DNA of 64,000 nt from Oopsacas minuta (Eukaryota; Porifera; Hexactinellida; Lyssacinosida; Leucopsacidae): positions 1,437,627 through 1,501,626 of the forward strand of contig JAKMXF010000111.1 of NCBI GenBank assembly GCA_024704765.1, given 5' to 3'. A program made the translations under genes and the position numbers. Shown here in pieces: positions 35,502 through 43,955 of this stretch (position 1 is the stretch's first letter; each line of letters begins with the position of its first letter). The notes below the pieces were generated by a model that had not been told where the DNA came from, ran no database searches, and was given only the letters and a program-made list of their open reading frames with translations.

Positions 35502-36261
35502 CCTCTTAAAAACAAATAATATTCTTCTAGAATTAATACTATCATTTCTACTATTCTTATAATAATTTTCTAATCTTTTGGTCGAATTGTCTAACTAAAT
35601 CTTTCTACATTTATGTTTACTTTAGATTTGTTAATTTGGATTGCTCAATCAATTACTTTTATTTGGGTTTTTACTTTAAAGTTAAGCTAATTTTTATCCG
35701 CCAGAGTTGATATCGATCATTTATAATTAAAATTGTTCTCTAGTTTTGTAAGAAGGTTCAGACGAATTTAAACTCGGCTGTGGATGACAAACCTTTCCTT
35801 GCATGCAATTGTGCCACTTTAAGTTCTGAAATTATGGGGCGAAGGGTTGTAAACTTTTAACAGATGTTTCATAATGACATATCAATACAATTACGTATAT
35901 TGGATATATATACGTACTCTGCTTTAGCAGTGTCCAACCTTTCTCTCCCGTGGACGCCATATACCAATTTAACACATTCTATGGACTCCCTCCCATAAAC
36001 TGCAATACAAATTTTCAGATCTTGTGGATCCCCAGCTGCCCCATGAACCCCAGGTTCGGAACAGCTGCTCTAATTGTTGAATTCTTAAGAACTTTTGCTT
36101 ATTCAAATCGTAATAACTTTTGCTTACTGAAATATGCTAACGATCTAGAGGCCACTCCATAACTACTGCTGTCGCTCATATATCGTACAAATAAGAGAGC
36201 ACAGCGATAATCATATTAAACTCAAGTTGATACTGTGTATATTACGTATGAGGCTATCAAA
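35502..36261. other. interval between CATSPERG and LRR/EGF gene
   Basis: AT-rich with no gene. A decayed hAT-like element may occupy about 35929-36067 (CAGTGTCCAACC... and ...CCAGGTTCGGAACAGCTG), but its flanks do not give a clean 8-base duplication. The promoter of the downstream gene should lie at the right end. Confidence 0.5.
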
Positions 36262-38262
36262 ATGAAATCAACAAAGAACGTATTCATCCTATTAACACTC
36301 GTATTAACAAGTCTGATAGTTTCAAGCGATGGACAGCCTGTGTGTGGGAATACCATAGTGACATGCTCAGAGGATGGTGATGAGCTAGACTGTGAAATTC
36401 GCGGGCAAGATACAGAAGCAATACAGCAGACAATCTACGAATGTTCCCAAGGTTCCTATGACTATCTTGAAATTGAGGTACGTTCGGGTGGTCGTGGTGT
36501 TACCTTATTATTGAATGTCCCTAGTAACATAAGAACTTTGAAAATAGACAATCCTTACGTAGCCCCATGCTTTGTTGAAACTTCTTTGATGAATTTTGAT
36601 GTAACAACTATTTTCTTTGATAAGAATGAAGTATTTATCAACCATAACGACTTCTTCATGTATTTCCCGAACCTGGAGTACTTCTATGCGGATGTTATAG
36701 GATCGAATTTAATGCCATTTTTTTCGCAGAATATACACATAGTAGAAATTGAAGTGGATAACTCGTTAGTAGTGGAAGAATCTAGTCGTGTCATTGATCA
36801 GACTATTGTAGGGGGTCTGAGTAAACTGGAGATTTTTCAATGGAATTTGGGCGGAATAACAAAATTAATGCCAAATTCGTTTATTGGGACTTATATGTTA
36901 GAAAAAATGAGCTTATCTGGTAATAACATTCATGAGTTATATGACTGTACATTCAATGGTTTATCAAAATTGACTCATATCAGCTTTTCTGAAAATAATA
37001 TAGATACGGTTGGAGAGTACACATTTATTGGCCTGGATGCCTTACAAATTATGTCTTTGAGGCTGAACCCATCATTTCCACTATCTACCCTCACACTAGC
37101 AAACACTATCAAATATATGTACCTCCATCATTATAATCCGGCGCTTTTGAATCCAGAATTTTTTCAACAATTTCCCAATTTAGCTTATGTATCTCTTTAC
37201 TACATATCATTCAATTGCACCTGCGAAACACAATGGATTTCCATTTTCCAAAACGAGTATAATGTCAACATAGGATTAGATTCATACAATTTTTGCTCCG
37301 GAAACCCGAACCTCCAAGTAGATGATCCCGCCCTTTATGCGAGCTGTAGTAACCCTAGTTATCAGTGTTTCGATCATTCATTAGTCTGTCAAGGGAGTAA
37401 TACTTGGTATAGGGTTGATACAGAAAATGGTTGCGAATGTACTTATCCACCAGAACGTGCCTTGTACAACAATAGCAATTTAGTATGTTCAGACTTAAAT
37501 GAATGTGAGGACAGTAGTATTACATGTCAGGGGAAATGCACTAATACATTGGGTTCTTACAAATGTGATTGTAGTGACGGATTTGCGAATCTCAATGAAA
37601 CGTTCTGTGAGGACGTGAACGAGTGCGATCTTGACAATGGCGGGTGCTTGCAGATTTGTAACAACACAGACGGTTCATTCAATTGTTCTTGTTTCGAAGG
37701 ATACGTCCTAACGGGATCTAAAGATTGTGCAGAGTCTGTTAGCATAAACGAAACTGAGGTAAACAATGGAAATTGTTCACAGGTTCAGACTTGTAATAAT
37801 ACAGTCAGTTTAATTAATGGAAATTGCTCGCAAGTACAGATTTGTAACAATACAGTCAGTTCACTTAATTGTTCCTGTTTTGAAGAATTTGTTATTTCCA
37901 CTTTGAACAATAGCACATGTGAATTAATTGATGGCGCCCTTACTAACCCTCAAATTTTGAACTTAAGCCAGACTGAATTAATCCTCGTCGCACTAGCTGT
38001 GATAATATTCATCCTAATCATTGGCCTTTTTCTAATAATTTTAGCTATTTCCTGCTGTCTTTATGTGAAGAGATCGTCATCTGTAGAGAAAAATTATCAA
38101 AGAAAAAATAAAGAAAAAGAAAAGTTAGAAAACAAGGTTGAGGTCAGGGATCGCCATCTTGTAATATCACAATATGAAGATTTAAAAGTTGATCCTAAGA
38201 CTGGGACAGATACTTTTGCCCCTGAAATGGGCACATCTTTGCCTAGAGTGGTAATTGTCTGA
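36262..38262 (+). CDS. single-pass membrane protein with leucine-rich repeats and EGF domains
   Basis: 666 aa from ATG 36262, single exon. Signal peptide (1-25), an N-terminal Cys-rich cap, divergent leucine-rich repeats (clearest at about 187-275: LEKMSLSGNNIHEL, LTHISFSENNIDTV), a capping Cys region (CTCETQW...), two calcium-binding EGF modules (about 411-450 and 451-490, DLNECEDS and DVNECDLDNGGC), a low-complexity Cys/Asn-rich stretch with an internal 17-residue duplication, a transmembrane helix (about 573-602) and a short charged cytoplasmic tail ending VVIV, possibly a PDZ ligand. Many N-glycosylation sites. No enzymatic domain is visible, so adhesion or receptor function is inferred only from architecture. 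No one-to-one vertebrate orthologue is recognised. Confidence 0.8.
   Translation: MKSTKNVFILLTLVLTSLIVSSDGQPVCGNTIVTCSEDGDELDCEIRGQDTEAIQQTIYECSQGSYDYLEIEVRSGGRGVTLLLNVPSNIRTLKIDNPYVAPCFVETSLMNFDVTTIFFDKNEVFINHNDFFMYFPNLEYFYADVIGSNLMPFFSQNIHIVEIEVDNSLVVEESSRVIDQTIVGGLSKLEIFQWNLGGITKLMPNSFIGTYMLEKMSLSGNNIHELYDCTFNGLSKLTHISFSENNIDTVGEYTFIGLDALQIMSLRLNPSFPLSTLTLANTIKYMYLHHYNPALLNPEFFQQFPNLAYVSLYYISFNCTCETQWISIFQNEYNVNIGLDSYNFCSGNPNLQVDDPALYASCSNPSYQCFDHSLVCQGSNTWYRVDTENGCECTYPPERALYNNSNLVCSDLNECEDSSITCQGKCTNTLGSYKCDCSDGFANLNETFCEDVNECDLDNGGCLQICNNTDGSFNCSCFEGYVLTGSKDCAESVSINETEVNNGNCSQVQTCNNTVSLINGNCSQVQICNNTVSSLNCSCFEEFVISTLNNSTCELIDGALTNPQILNLSQTELILVALAVIIFILIIGLFLIILAISCCLYVKRSSSVEKNYQRKNKEKEKLENKVEVRDRHLVISQYEDLKVDPKTGTDTFAPEMGTSLPRVVIV
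37765..37866. repeat. 51-bp (17-codon) tandem duplication inside the LRR/EGF gene
   Basis: Units begin at 37765 and 37816 with AATGGAAATTG and end with AATACAGTCAGT; they differ by a few silent or conservative changes. The encoded units share NGNCSQVQ and CNNTVS. The period keeps the frame. Confidence 0.85.
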
Positions 38263-39116
38263 ATGGCTTTAAATATTTTTGGTGGTAAAATCTTTAGTGT
38301 GTCTTTAGTTGTTTTTACTTCTGTCATTATCTACTCCAATTTTGTATTAATTGTAATTCTAGGCCTGTAAACAATTGTGGAAATGCTTTTGAAAATGTAT
38401 AAATTGTTGATAAGTTGGTTAATAATATAATTAAAGAACGCTCTATTAGAATATAATAATGAAACAACTGAACCAGTCATACCTTGATCGTAAAATGATC
38501 ACTTTTTACATTTACAGAAATATTAATTATAGATGTTGCATGCTCTTGATGACCTTCAAGGAATTCATCAATTTTTGATGCATCTAAAGAGGACGTCATC
38601 AAATTTAGACTAAATATATTCATCAAAAAGTTATACATACGATTCACCTTCTTCTACTTGCTTTTAAATAATGCACAAAAATATATAATCTATACTCATC
38701 GTAGATATCTGCATTTTAGCTAGTTTTAGCACCGCAAAGAAGTACTACTTAAGCATCAAATTTATTGTAAAGGAAATATATTACGATTCATTTTAACTAA
38801 TGATCAACAGATACTAGGAGATATTCAACATTTGGCTACCGACATTTTGGACAATTTTGAATGATTTTGGGTCTAAAGAATAATCATCAAAATAGATGAG
38901 CTATTTCAAACTCAACAAAAGAATTAGGCTAAAATTTTGATGACATTGAATCTAACCTCCATCTCTATGAATATTATTCATTAAAAATTTATAATCCGGA
39001 ATATTCAGCTGTTGCTCTATAAATTAGAGGGAATAATGTCTAGTGAGGTATGGAGCGCGATTTTATATCAAAGCAGGACGGAGCAGGAATATCAGGTTGG
39101 GGGCAAGAAATGAAGT
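38263..39116. other. 3' flank of LRR/EGF gene
   Basis: AT-rich; recurring ATCATCAA-like words occur between 38560 and 38940. No gene seen. Confidence 0.5.
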
Positions 39117-39144
39117 TATAATAATAATAATAATAATAATAATA

Positions 39145-39236
<92 letters not shown>

Positions 39237-39237
39237 C
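39117..39237. repeat. compound inverted microsatellite (TAA)n-(TTA)n
   Basis: About nine TAA units are followed directly by about thirty TTA/ATT units. The two halves are complementary, so the left arm can pair with part of the right. An apparent poly-isoleucine reading frame across it is an artefact of the repeat. Confidence 0.95.
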
Positions 39238-40392
39238 AAGTAATAAAGGATGTTGTTACGTATAATTAATATTAAAGGAATATTTTATCATTACCAGCCA
39301 GACAGCAATTGGTTGTAGAAGGAAATAATATCTAGGGGACTAACTTGTGTAATGATGTCCATAACTATTGAGTGTTAAGTTTGGCCGCAAAATCTAGAAT
39401 CCCAAATAGTAAGTACAGGTAATCCTCGCCGTTCGCGGGGGTTACATTCCTGAAAATTGCCGTGAACAACGAATACGCGAACGGCGAGACTATATTTTAA
39501 TTAATTAGAATAGTAGGGATACGTTCAAAGATTTCAAGACAGCTCCCAAACACTAATACAGTCAAAATAAATGCCAGACAATCGATATGAATTGAATAAC
39601 ATAGATGTTTCACTAATTGAGTCGAAAGTCTATAATTATATACTGAGTGGGCAAAAGAATCGCAAAAATGTTACTTTTACGAATACATTTCTGGAGTTCT
39701 ATCCAAATGTTCAATACATCGATAAAATCCATATATTAAAAAGTACTCAGCGAGTAGTTCAGCACGAGCAGAACTTGGCTTGAGAAAATCTACACCAGAG
39801 GTTGTCACTTCTTGTGTAGACTTTCTTTAAGCCAATTCTCTGACAAAATACAGAAAGTACATAAATAAATTGTTGGTAAAGAAACAAAAAGTCAAATTCA
39901 CATTGTAAATAACAATAATTTCCAGCGTGTACCTATCTGAGCATTCGACTCCTAGATTAAAATCACGTAATAGAATCACGTTTGTCAATTTAACATAACA
40001 TTTTCTTATCAATATACATTGCAACACCACCTCCTTTACACAACTTCTGGAACTATAAAAACCTTACCATCTTTTGCCAACTTTTCGCGACAGAGACTTT
40101 TAGTAACAAGATGGGTACAGGTAATAATATTATATTCTATAATTGTTGTGGTTACTGAATTAACCTTACAATTTTCTATAAGTAGAGAGTTCGAAATAGG
40201 GAGTGTAAATTTTATATCGCTAAATTTAATCAGAATTTGTTCAAGTAAGAGCATTCTATTATTTTATGAGTTATACAAAATTCCCGCCTACAGGTAACAA
40301 TTCGCAAGTAATTAATGTGTAGTCTATAATCCAACAAATTCAACATTCACAGACTATGGTCCTAGTGACACATATGATTATCTCCAGGTCCA
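39238..40392. other. transposon-relic interval
   Basis: No intact gene. Near 39420-39490 there is an inverted pair around CGCCGTTCGCGG / CGCGAACGGCGAG. On the minus strand at about 39830-40254 a degraded reading contains a GGGVAMYIDK block resembling the endonuclease region of LINE-type retrotransposons, with stops and shifts. A 70-codon plus-strand frame at 39571-39783 has no recognisable family. Confidence 0.4.
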
Positions 40393-41135
40393 TTGTCAGT
40401 GTTTTCAGATTCCTCCGAAAATGACCAAATCGTCAATTTATCGGATACATTTTCACCAGGACATTCCTCCACACCTAATGCTTCACTTTCATACGCTTTA
40501 GATGATGAAGAGTATGATGAGTTGGATAGTTACATAGGTAATCCTACACCTACTCCTAGTGAACTAGCGCTCTGTGAAACATCTAAGGGCGGATTTATGT
40601 TATTAGAAGGCGGTTTTTCTTTTACGAAACACCGCGTTACAAGAGATGTCACACGATGGCAGTGTGTTCACGGAAATTTCTGCAAAGGAAGGTTGCACAC
40701 TAAGGGGAATGAAGTAACAGCCAGAAAGAGTATTCATCCTCACGAGAGTAATACTTATATATTCTACAATAATCAAGCTAAAGCTGGAATGAAACGCAAA
40801 GCTTCGTCAAGCCAGGAAGCAACGCATTCAATCTTAACAGCTTCAATTGGGGAATTGAATGACAATCTGCTGTACATCTACCCAAAATAAATAGCTTGAA
40901 GAAAACTATAGTGAGGAGCAGAAATAAAGCCGAAAACGTTCCGCCTGAACCACTATCACTACAGTATCTCGAGATACTAGAAAGCTATACTAAAACAACA
41001 AAGGGCCAACAATTTTTGCTCTACGATTCTGGCGCGGAAAATGGAAATTTAATATGATTTACTCTCATCTGCAACTGTCTGGTTAGCAGATGGCACCTTT
41101 AAAACTGTGGCCAGCTGTTTTATCAACTGTACTTG
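40393..41135 (+). pseudogene. FLYWCH / MULE-type transposase relic
   Basis: First part (about 40540-40760): a FLYWCH-like zinc finger with GGFSFTKHRV, RWQCVH, CKGRLHT and a terminal HPHES. After a frame change near 40870 follow LPKINSLKKTIVR and an FLLYDSG block, then after a stop WLADGTFKTV, the start of the MULE transposase catalytic core (family pattern W-x-x-DGTFK). The remainder of the catalytic domain is missing. The order FLYWCH then DGTFK is that of animal MULE transposases and host genes derived from them. Two frame breaks and the truncation argue for a dead copy. The 5' end is not fixed: the open frame has no convincing ATG. Confidence 0.75.
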
Positions 41136-41619
41136 ATATATGCTTTGAAAGGAGGGCCGGATCTGATATTTTGGATGTTAAATATCTATTTGCTAAACAA
41201 TAGGTTCTTCTAGTGCTGTATAATATGGATTCATTGAATATCTAAGCCAATTATTTATATTATATTTATGAATAAAACATTTTCAAATTAACCATGGATA
41301 ATTTAAAAGACATGTATCGGACCCCTTGGCTTAAATTGCAAACTGGAAAATTTCGGCTCGCTTCGCTCCTCAATATTATTTAATCTCACCCATAAATAAG
41401 GGATATAGCTTGTATTGATATACCGAACTCGGTAATATTTTGAGTGTTCATACCCTTAGCAAATGCAGTGTTTTCCCCAGGCCGTTTTGGCTTATCGGGC
41501 TGGTATCCCTTCAGTTGTTAAAAAATATAGCCACCCATTTCAATACTGTGCCGACTATACTAAAGTATAGTCGGCACAGTAAAAAGTAGAATTGACAATA
41601 CAAGTTATTATATCAAGGG
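41136..41619. other. spacer with palindrome
   Basis: No gene seen apart from the palindrome at 41545-41580. Several stretches (for example near 41350) resemble decayed repeats. Confidence 0.4.
41545..41580. repeat. perfect palindrome, 17-bp arms
   Basis: ACTGTGCCGACTATACT, two central A, then the exact complement. No flanking duplication is apparent. Resembles a small-element footprint. Confidence 0.8.
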
Positions 41620-42372
41620 TTATCGTACGATTTTCCGGCCGATGCCTCCATTGATAATAATATTTATTGATACTCTTCTCGTTGTTTGTTTAAAGATTTC
41701 ACTATTTAATCCTAAAATATAACTTTGACATTGAGCTATGACTGGTGAAAATTCCTCAAAACACATGACACATAAACCGATACGCTTAACAAATTCCTGG
41801 GGAGAACCCTGAAATGTATCCATCTTATTCATATACGCAAAGCACAAAGCCAATCGAAAATAATCAAACCAAATGTGTACGCAGGGCCGTAGCCAGAGCG
41901 TAGTGTTAGGAGGGGCTAAGTAAACTTTAGGGGGGGCTTGGATACTTAAGATTTTTATAACTATTTTTTGGGGTAGGCCCATACCCAACTCCCAAGCTAC
42001 TTTGGGGGAAGGTAAATTATGTATAGTCAATTTGACATATTCACAAAGATTTCCTTGATTTAACTAATATTTAAGATCTAAGATAATAAAGATCAATATA
42101 TCTTAGCAAAAATTTACGGGGTGGTTAAATTTGCTAGGGGGGGCTCAGCCCCCCTAGCCTCCCCCTAGCTACGGCCCTGTGTGTACGCAGTTATGAGAAA
42201 TTGTTTCAAGATTCAAACCTGCGTGGACTGCCACATACTGACAAAGGTAATTAATGTAGTAGCTATTATAGCTTATTGTCCAAGGGCTACGCCCCGTCAC
42301 GATTGGAAGACCTACAGCACACCAGACACCAAGCTGCGCTAACGTAGTGCCTATGTGACTGGGGGTCTCCAA
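41620..42372 (-). pseudogene. unknown reading frame split by a hAT MITE
   Basis: On the minus strand an open frame runs from at least 42372 to 42190 (contains GTTLAQLGVWCAVGLPIVTG) and resumes in the same frame from 41873 to 41620 (contains FVKRIGLCVMCFEEF and TTRRVSINIIINGGIG). The 298-bp element plus one 8-bp duplication between them totals 306 bases, a multiple of three, so removing them would leave one continuous frame. An in-frame stop lies a few codons upstream of 42372 and no start was found. I do not recognise the family; an exon or transposon-derived ORF is possible. Confidence 0.4.
41882..42179. mobile_element. hAT MITE, 298 bp, 8-bp target duplication
   Basis: Terminal inverted repeats CAGGGCCGTAGCCAG and its complement ...CTAGCTACGGCCCTG, with perfect direct copies TGTGTACG on both sides (41874-41881 and 42180-42187). 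CAGGG ends and an 8-base duplication are hAT hallmarks. The subterminal regions have G-runs and C-runs (GGGGGG, CCCCCC). Perfect duplications suggest a fairly recent insertion. Confidence 0.93.
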
Positions 42373-42495
42373 ATATTCTCCGAGCTACACATTACTCGAC
42401 CAGGAAAAACAACTTTCTGGGGCAATTGCAGGCCAAATGTTATTTCTTTCAATTGTTTGGCTCTTGGAGCTTACTGATTGTTTACAGCGGCCATA

Positions 42496-42592
42496 GGCTT
42501 TGAAATCTGGGGTGCACAAATTCAATCTGGTAGGAAACATCTAAAACTTGTTGACAACCAGATTGAATTTGTGCCTTCCATATATCAAAGCC
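42496..42592. repeat. long inverted repeat, ~36-bp arms
   Basis: Arms 42496-42531 and 42557-42592 share GCACAAATTCAATCTGGT and GGCTTTGA with a few mismatches between, around a 25-base loop. Probably a foldback-type small element. Confidence 0.75.
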
Positions 42593-42963
42593 ACACGACG
42601 CAACTGCCCCGCTGGATGGTTCTACCCAACTAAAAATTTATTGATCCGCCACTGGGCATGCTCCTGCTAAAACCGTGAAACACCTTGCCCATCGTCCTGC
42701 CCCTTGGAAACTTCGTGCCCCCCCAGGTGAAAAATCCTGACGACATCCCTAGTTGAGAGTATTTAGAATTCATGTTGGAAGGTGCTAGAATTGCCAATTT
42801 TCATGGATTTTCTAGCTAGATTGGCTTGAGCTTAAAAGATGAGCATTTCAGTAGACTATTTGGATAACTGGTATGATGTTGGATTAGATTCGAGTTGGAT
42901 CTGAAGCAGGCTGTGAGTTGCTGAGAGTGTTTAGATTCAAAACAACAATAGTAAATGACTATA

Positions 42964-43205
42964 CACTCCCTGGCCAAAAGTATTGGAACGCCAGACCGCT
43001 AATGACGCATGTGACATATGTAACTTTGCGAGGATATATGTATTGAATAGTCTGTAGATATCAGAAAAGGCGATTGTAATGATAAAATTAATGATAGAAT
43101 TAAGTTCATAAATGTTTAAAACTATCTTTAGCCTATACAACTAAAGTATAATGCATATTTGTGTCAATTGTGGCCTAGTGTTCCAATACTTTTGACCAGG
43201 GAGTG
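42964..43205. mobile_element. Tc1/mariner-type MITE, 242 bp
   Basis: Ends CACTCCCTGGCCAAAAGTAT and its complement ATACTTTTGACCAGGGAGTG, flanked by TA (42962-42963 and 43206-43207). The GGCCAAAAGTATTGG terminus is typical of Tc1-like elements. The core has no transposase. Confidence 0.92.
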
Positions 43206-43388
43206 TATTTCCTCGTGACCAATTTCCCCGTGAATGCATGCATTCGATTATCTAAAAATTGGACTAATACCGATTTTGATATTTGGACTAACGCAAACAT
43301 ATGAAATTTGGACTAATGCATGTGCCCCAATAAATTGTTTGATGGATTATACATCTGAGCGAAGTGATAAAAAAATATTCAATTACAA

Positions 43389-43493
43389 CCTGTCCCGACA
43401 ACTTAGCCTATTAATTAAATTTGTTTTAAACTTAACCTTTCATAGTGCCACTTTTTAACAAATTTAATTAATAGACTAAGCTGTCGACACAGG
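43389..43493. repeat. foldback element, ~41-bp arms
   Basis: Left arm CCTGTCCCGACAACTTAGCC then ATTAATTAAATTTGTT pairs with right arm AACAAATTTAATTAAT then GACTAAGCTGTCGACACAGG around a short loop. Mismatches are few. Confidence 0.8.
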
Positions 43494-43955
43494 TCGTATT
43501 TTTTTTTCTATATCTAGTACAGTTAACAGGTTAACCGGTTAACCAGCTAACCGAATCCAGCCTTGCTTTCAACTACCTGTGGAAGCTTACGACCTGGTAT
43601 TATATATTGAAGCTACACATATTGGTAGGCATATCGCTAATTCCCCCCCTTACGTCCTCACCAATATTTCCAATGAAATGAGGAAAACCACTTCATGGTT
43701 CAGCATGGGTTGCCAAGGACAAAAAAGTCAATTAAGGCATGGCACCGTTTATTTGATTGTCACATTTCTTGCCATCCTCCTTCTATATGGCGTTATTAAC
43801 GATACTTAAGTATATTGTCCGGCAGTCGAATATAGTAATTTAGCATTTTTCTGTCTCTGGTCTGGTCTGCTGGACAAGCCTGCCTATGATAGTGCTTTAT
43901 ATATATTTACAAGATTCAGATTCTAATATTTTTCTTCACTCCCTTCAACTGTAGC

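Larger units (their letters stand above)
42373..43955. other. repeat-rich interval upstream of BCAT
   Basis: Holds an inverted repeat (42496-42592), a Tc1-type MITE (42964-43205), another long inverted repeat (43389-43493) and GGTTAACC-type words near 43530. A 76-codon frame at 43579-43809 with a hydrophobic end has no recognisable family and lacks a convincing ATG context. The BCAT promoter lies at the right end. Confidence 0.5.

Noticed and set aside
35929..36067. Decayed hAT-like element upstream of the LRR/EGF gene
   Set aside because: Ends are similar to hAT termini, but the flanking 8-mers do not match, so it is mentioned only as a possibility.
39043..39243. Reading frame with a long poly-isoleucine tract
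   Set aside because: It is the translation of a (TTA/ATT) microsatellite, not a gene.
39827..40254. Minus-strand frames with a GGGVAMYIDK block suggesting a LINE endonuclease
   Set aside because: Only one short motif supports it, the frames are broken, and no reverse transcriptase motif is nearby; mentioned only in the interval note.
43579..43809. 76-codon frame with hydrophobic C-terminus
   Set aside because: No plausible ATG at its start, no family match and it lies in repeat-rich DNA.
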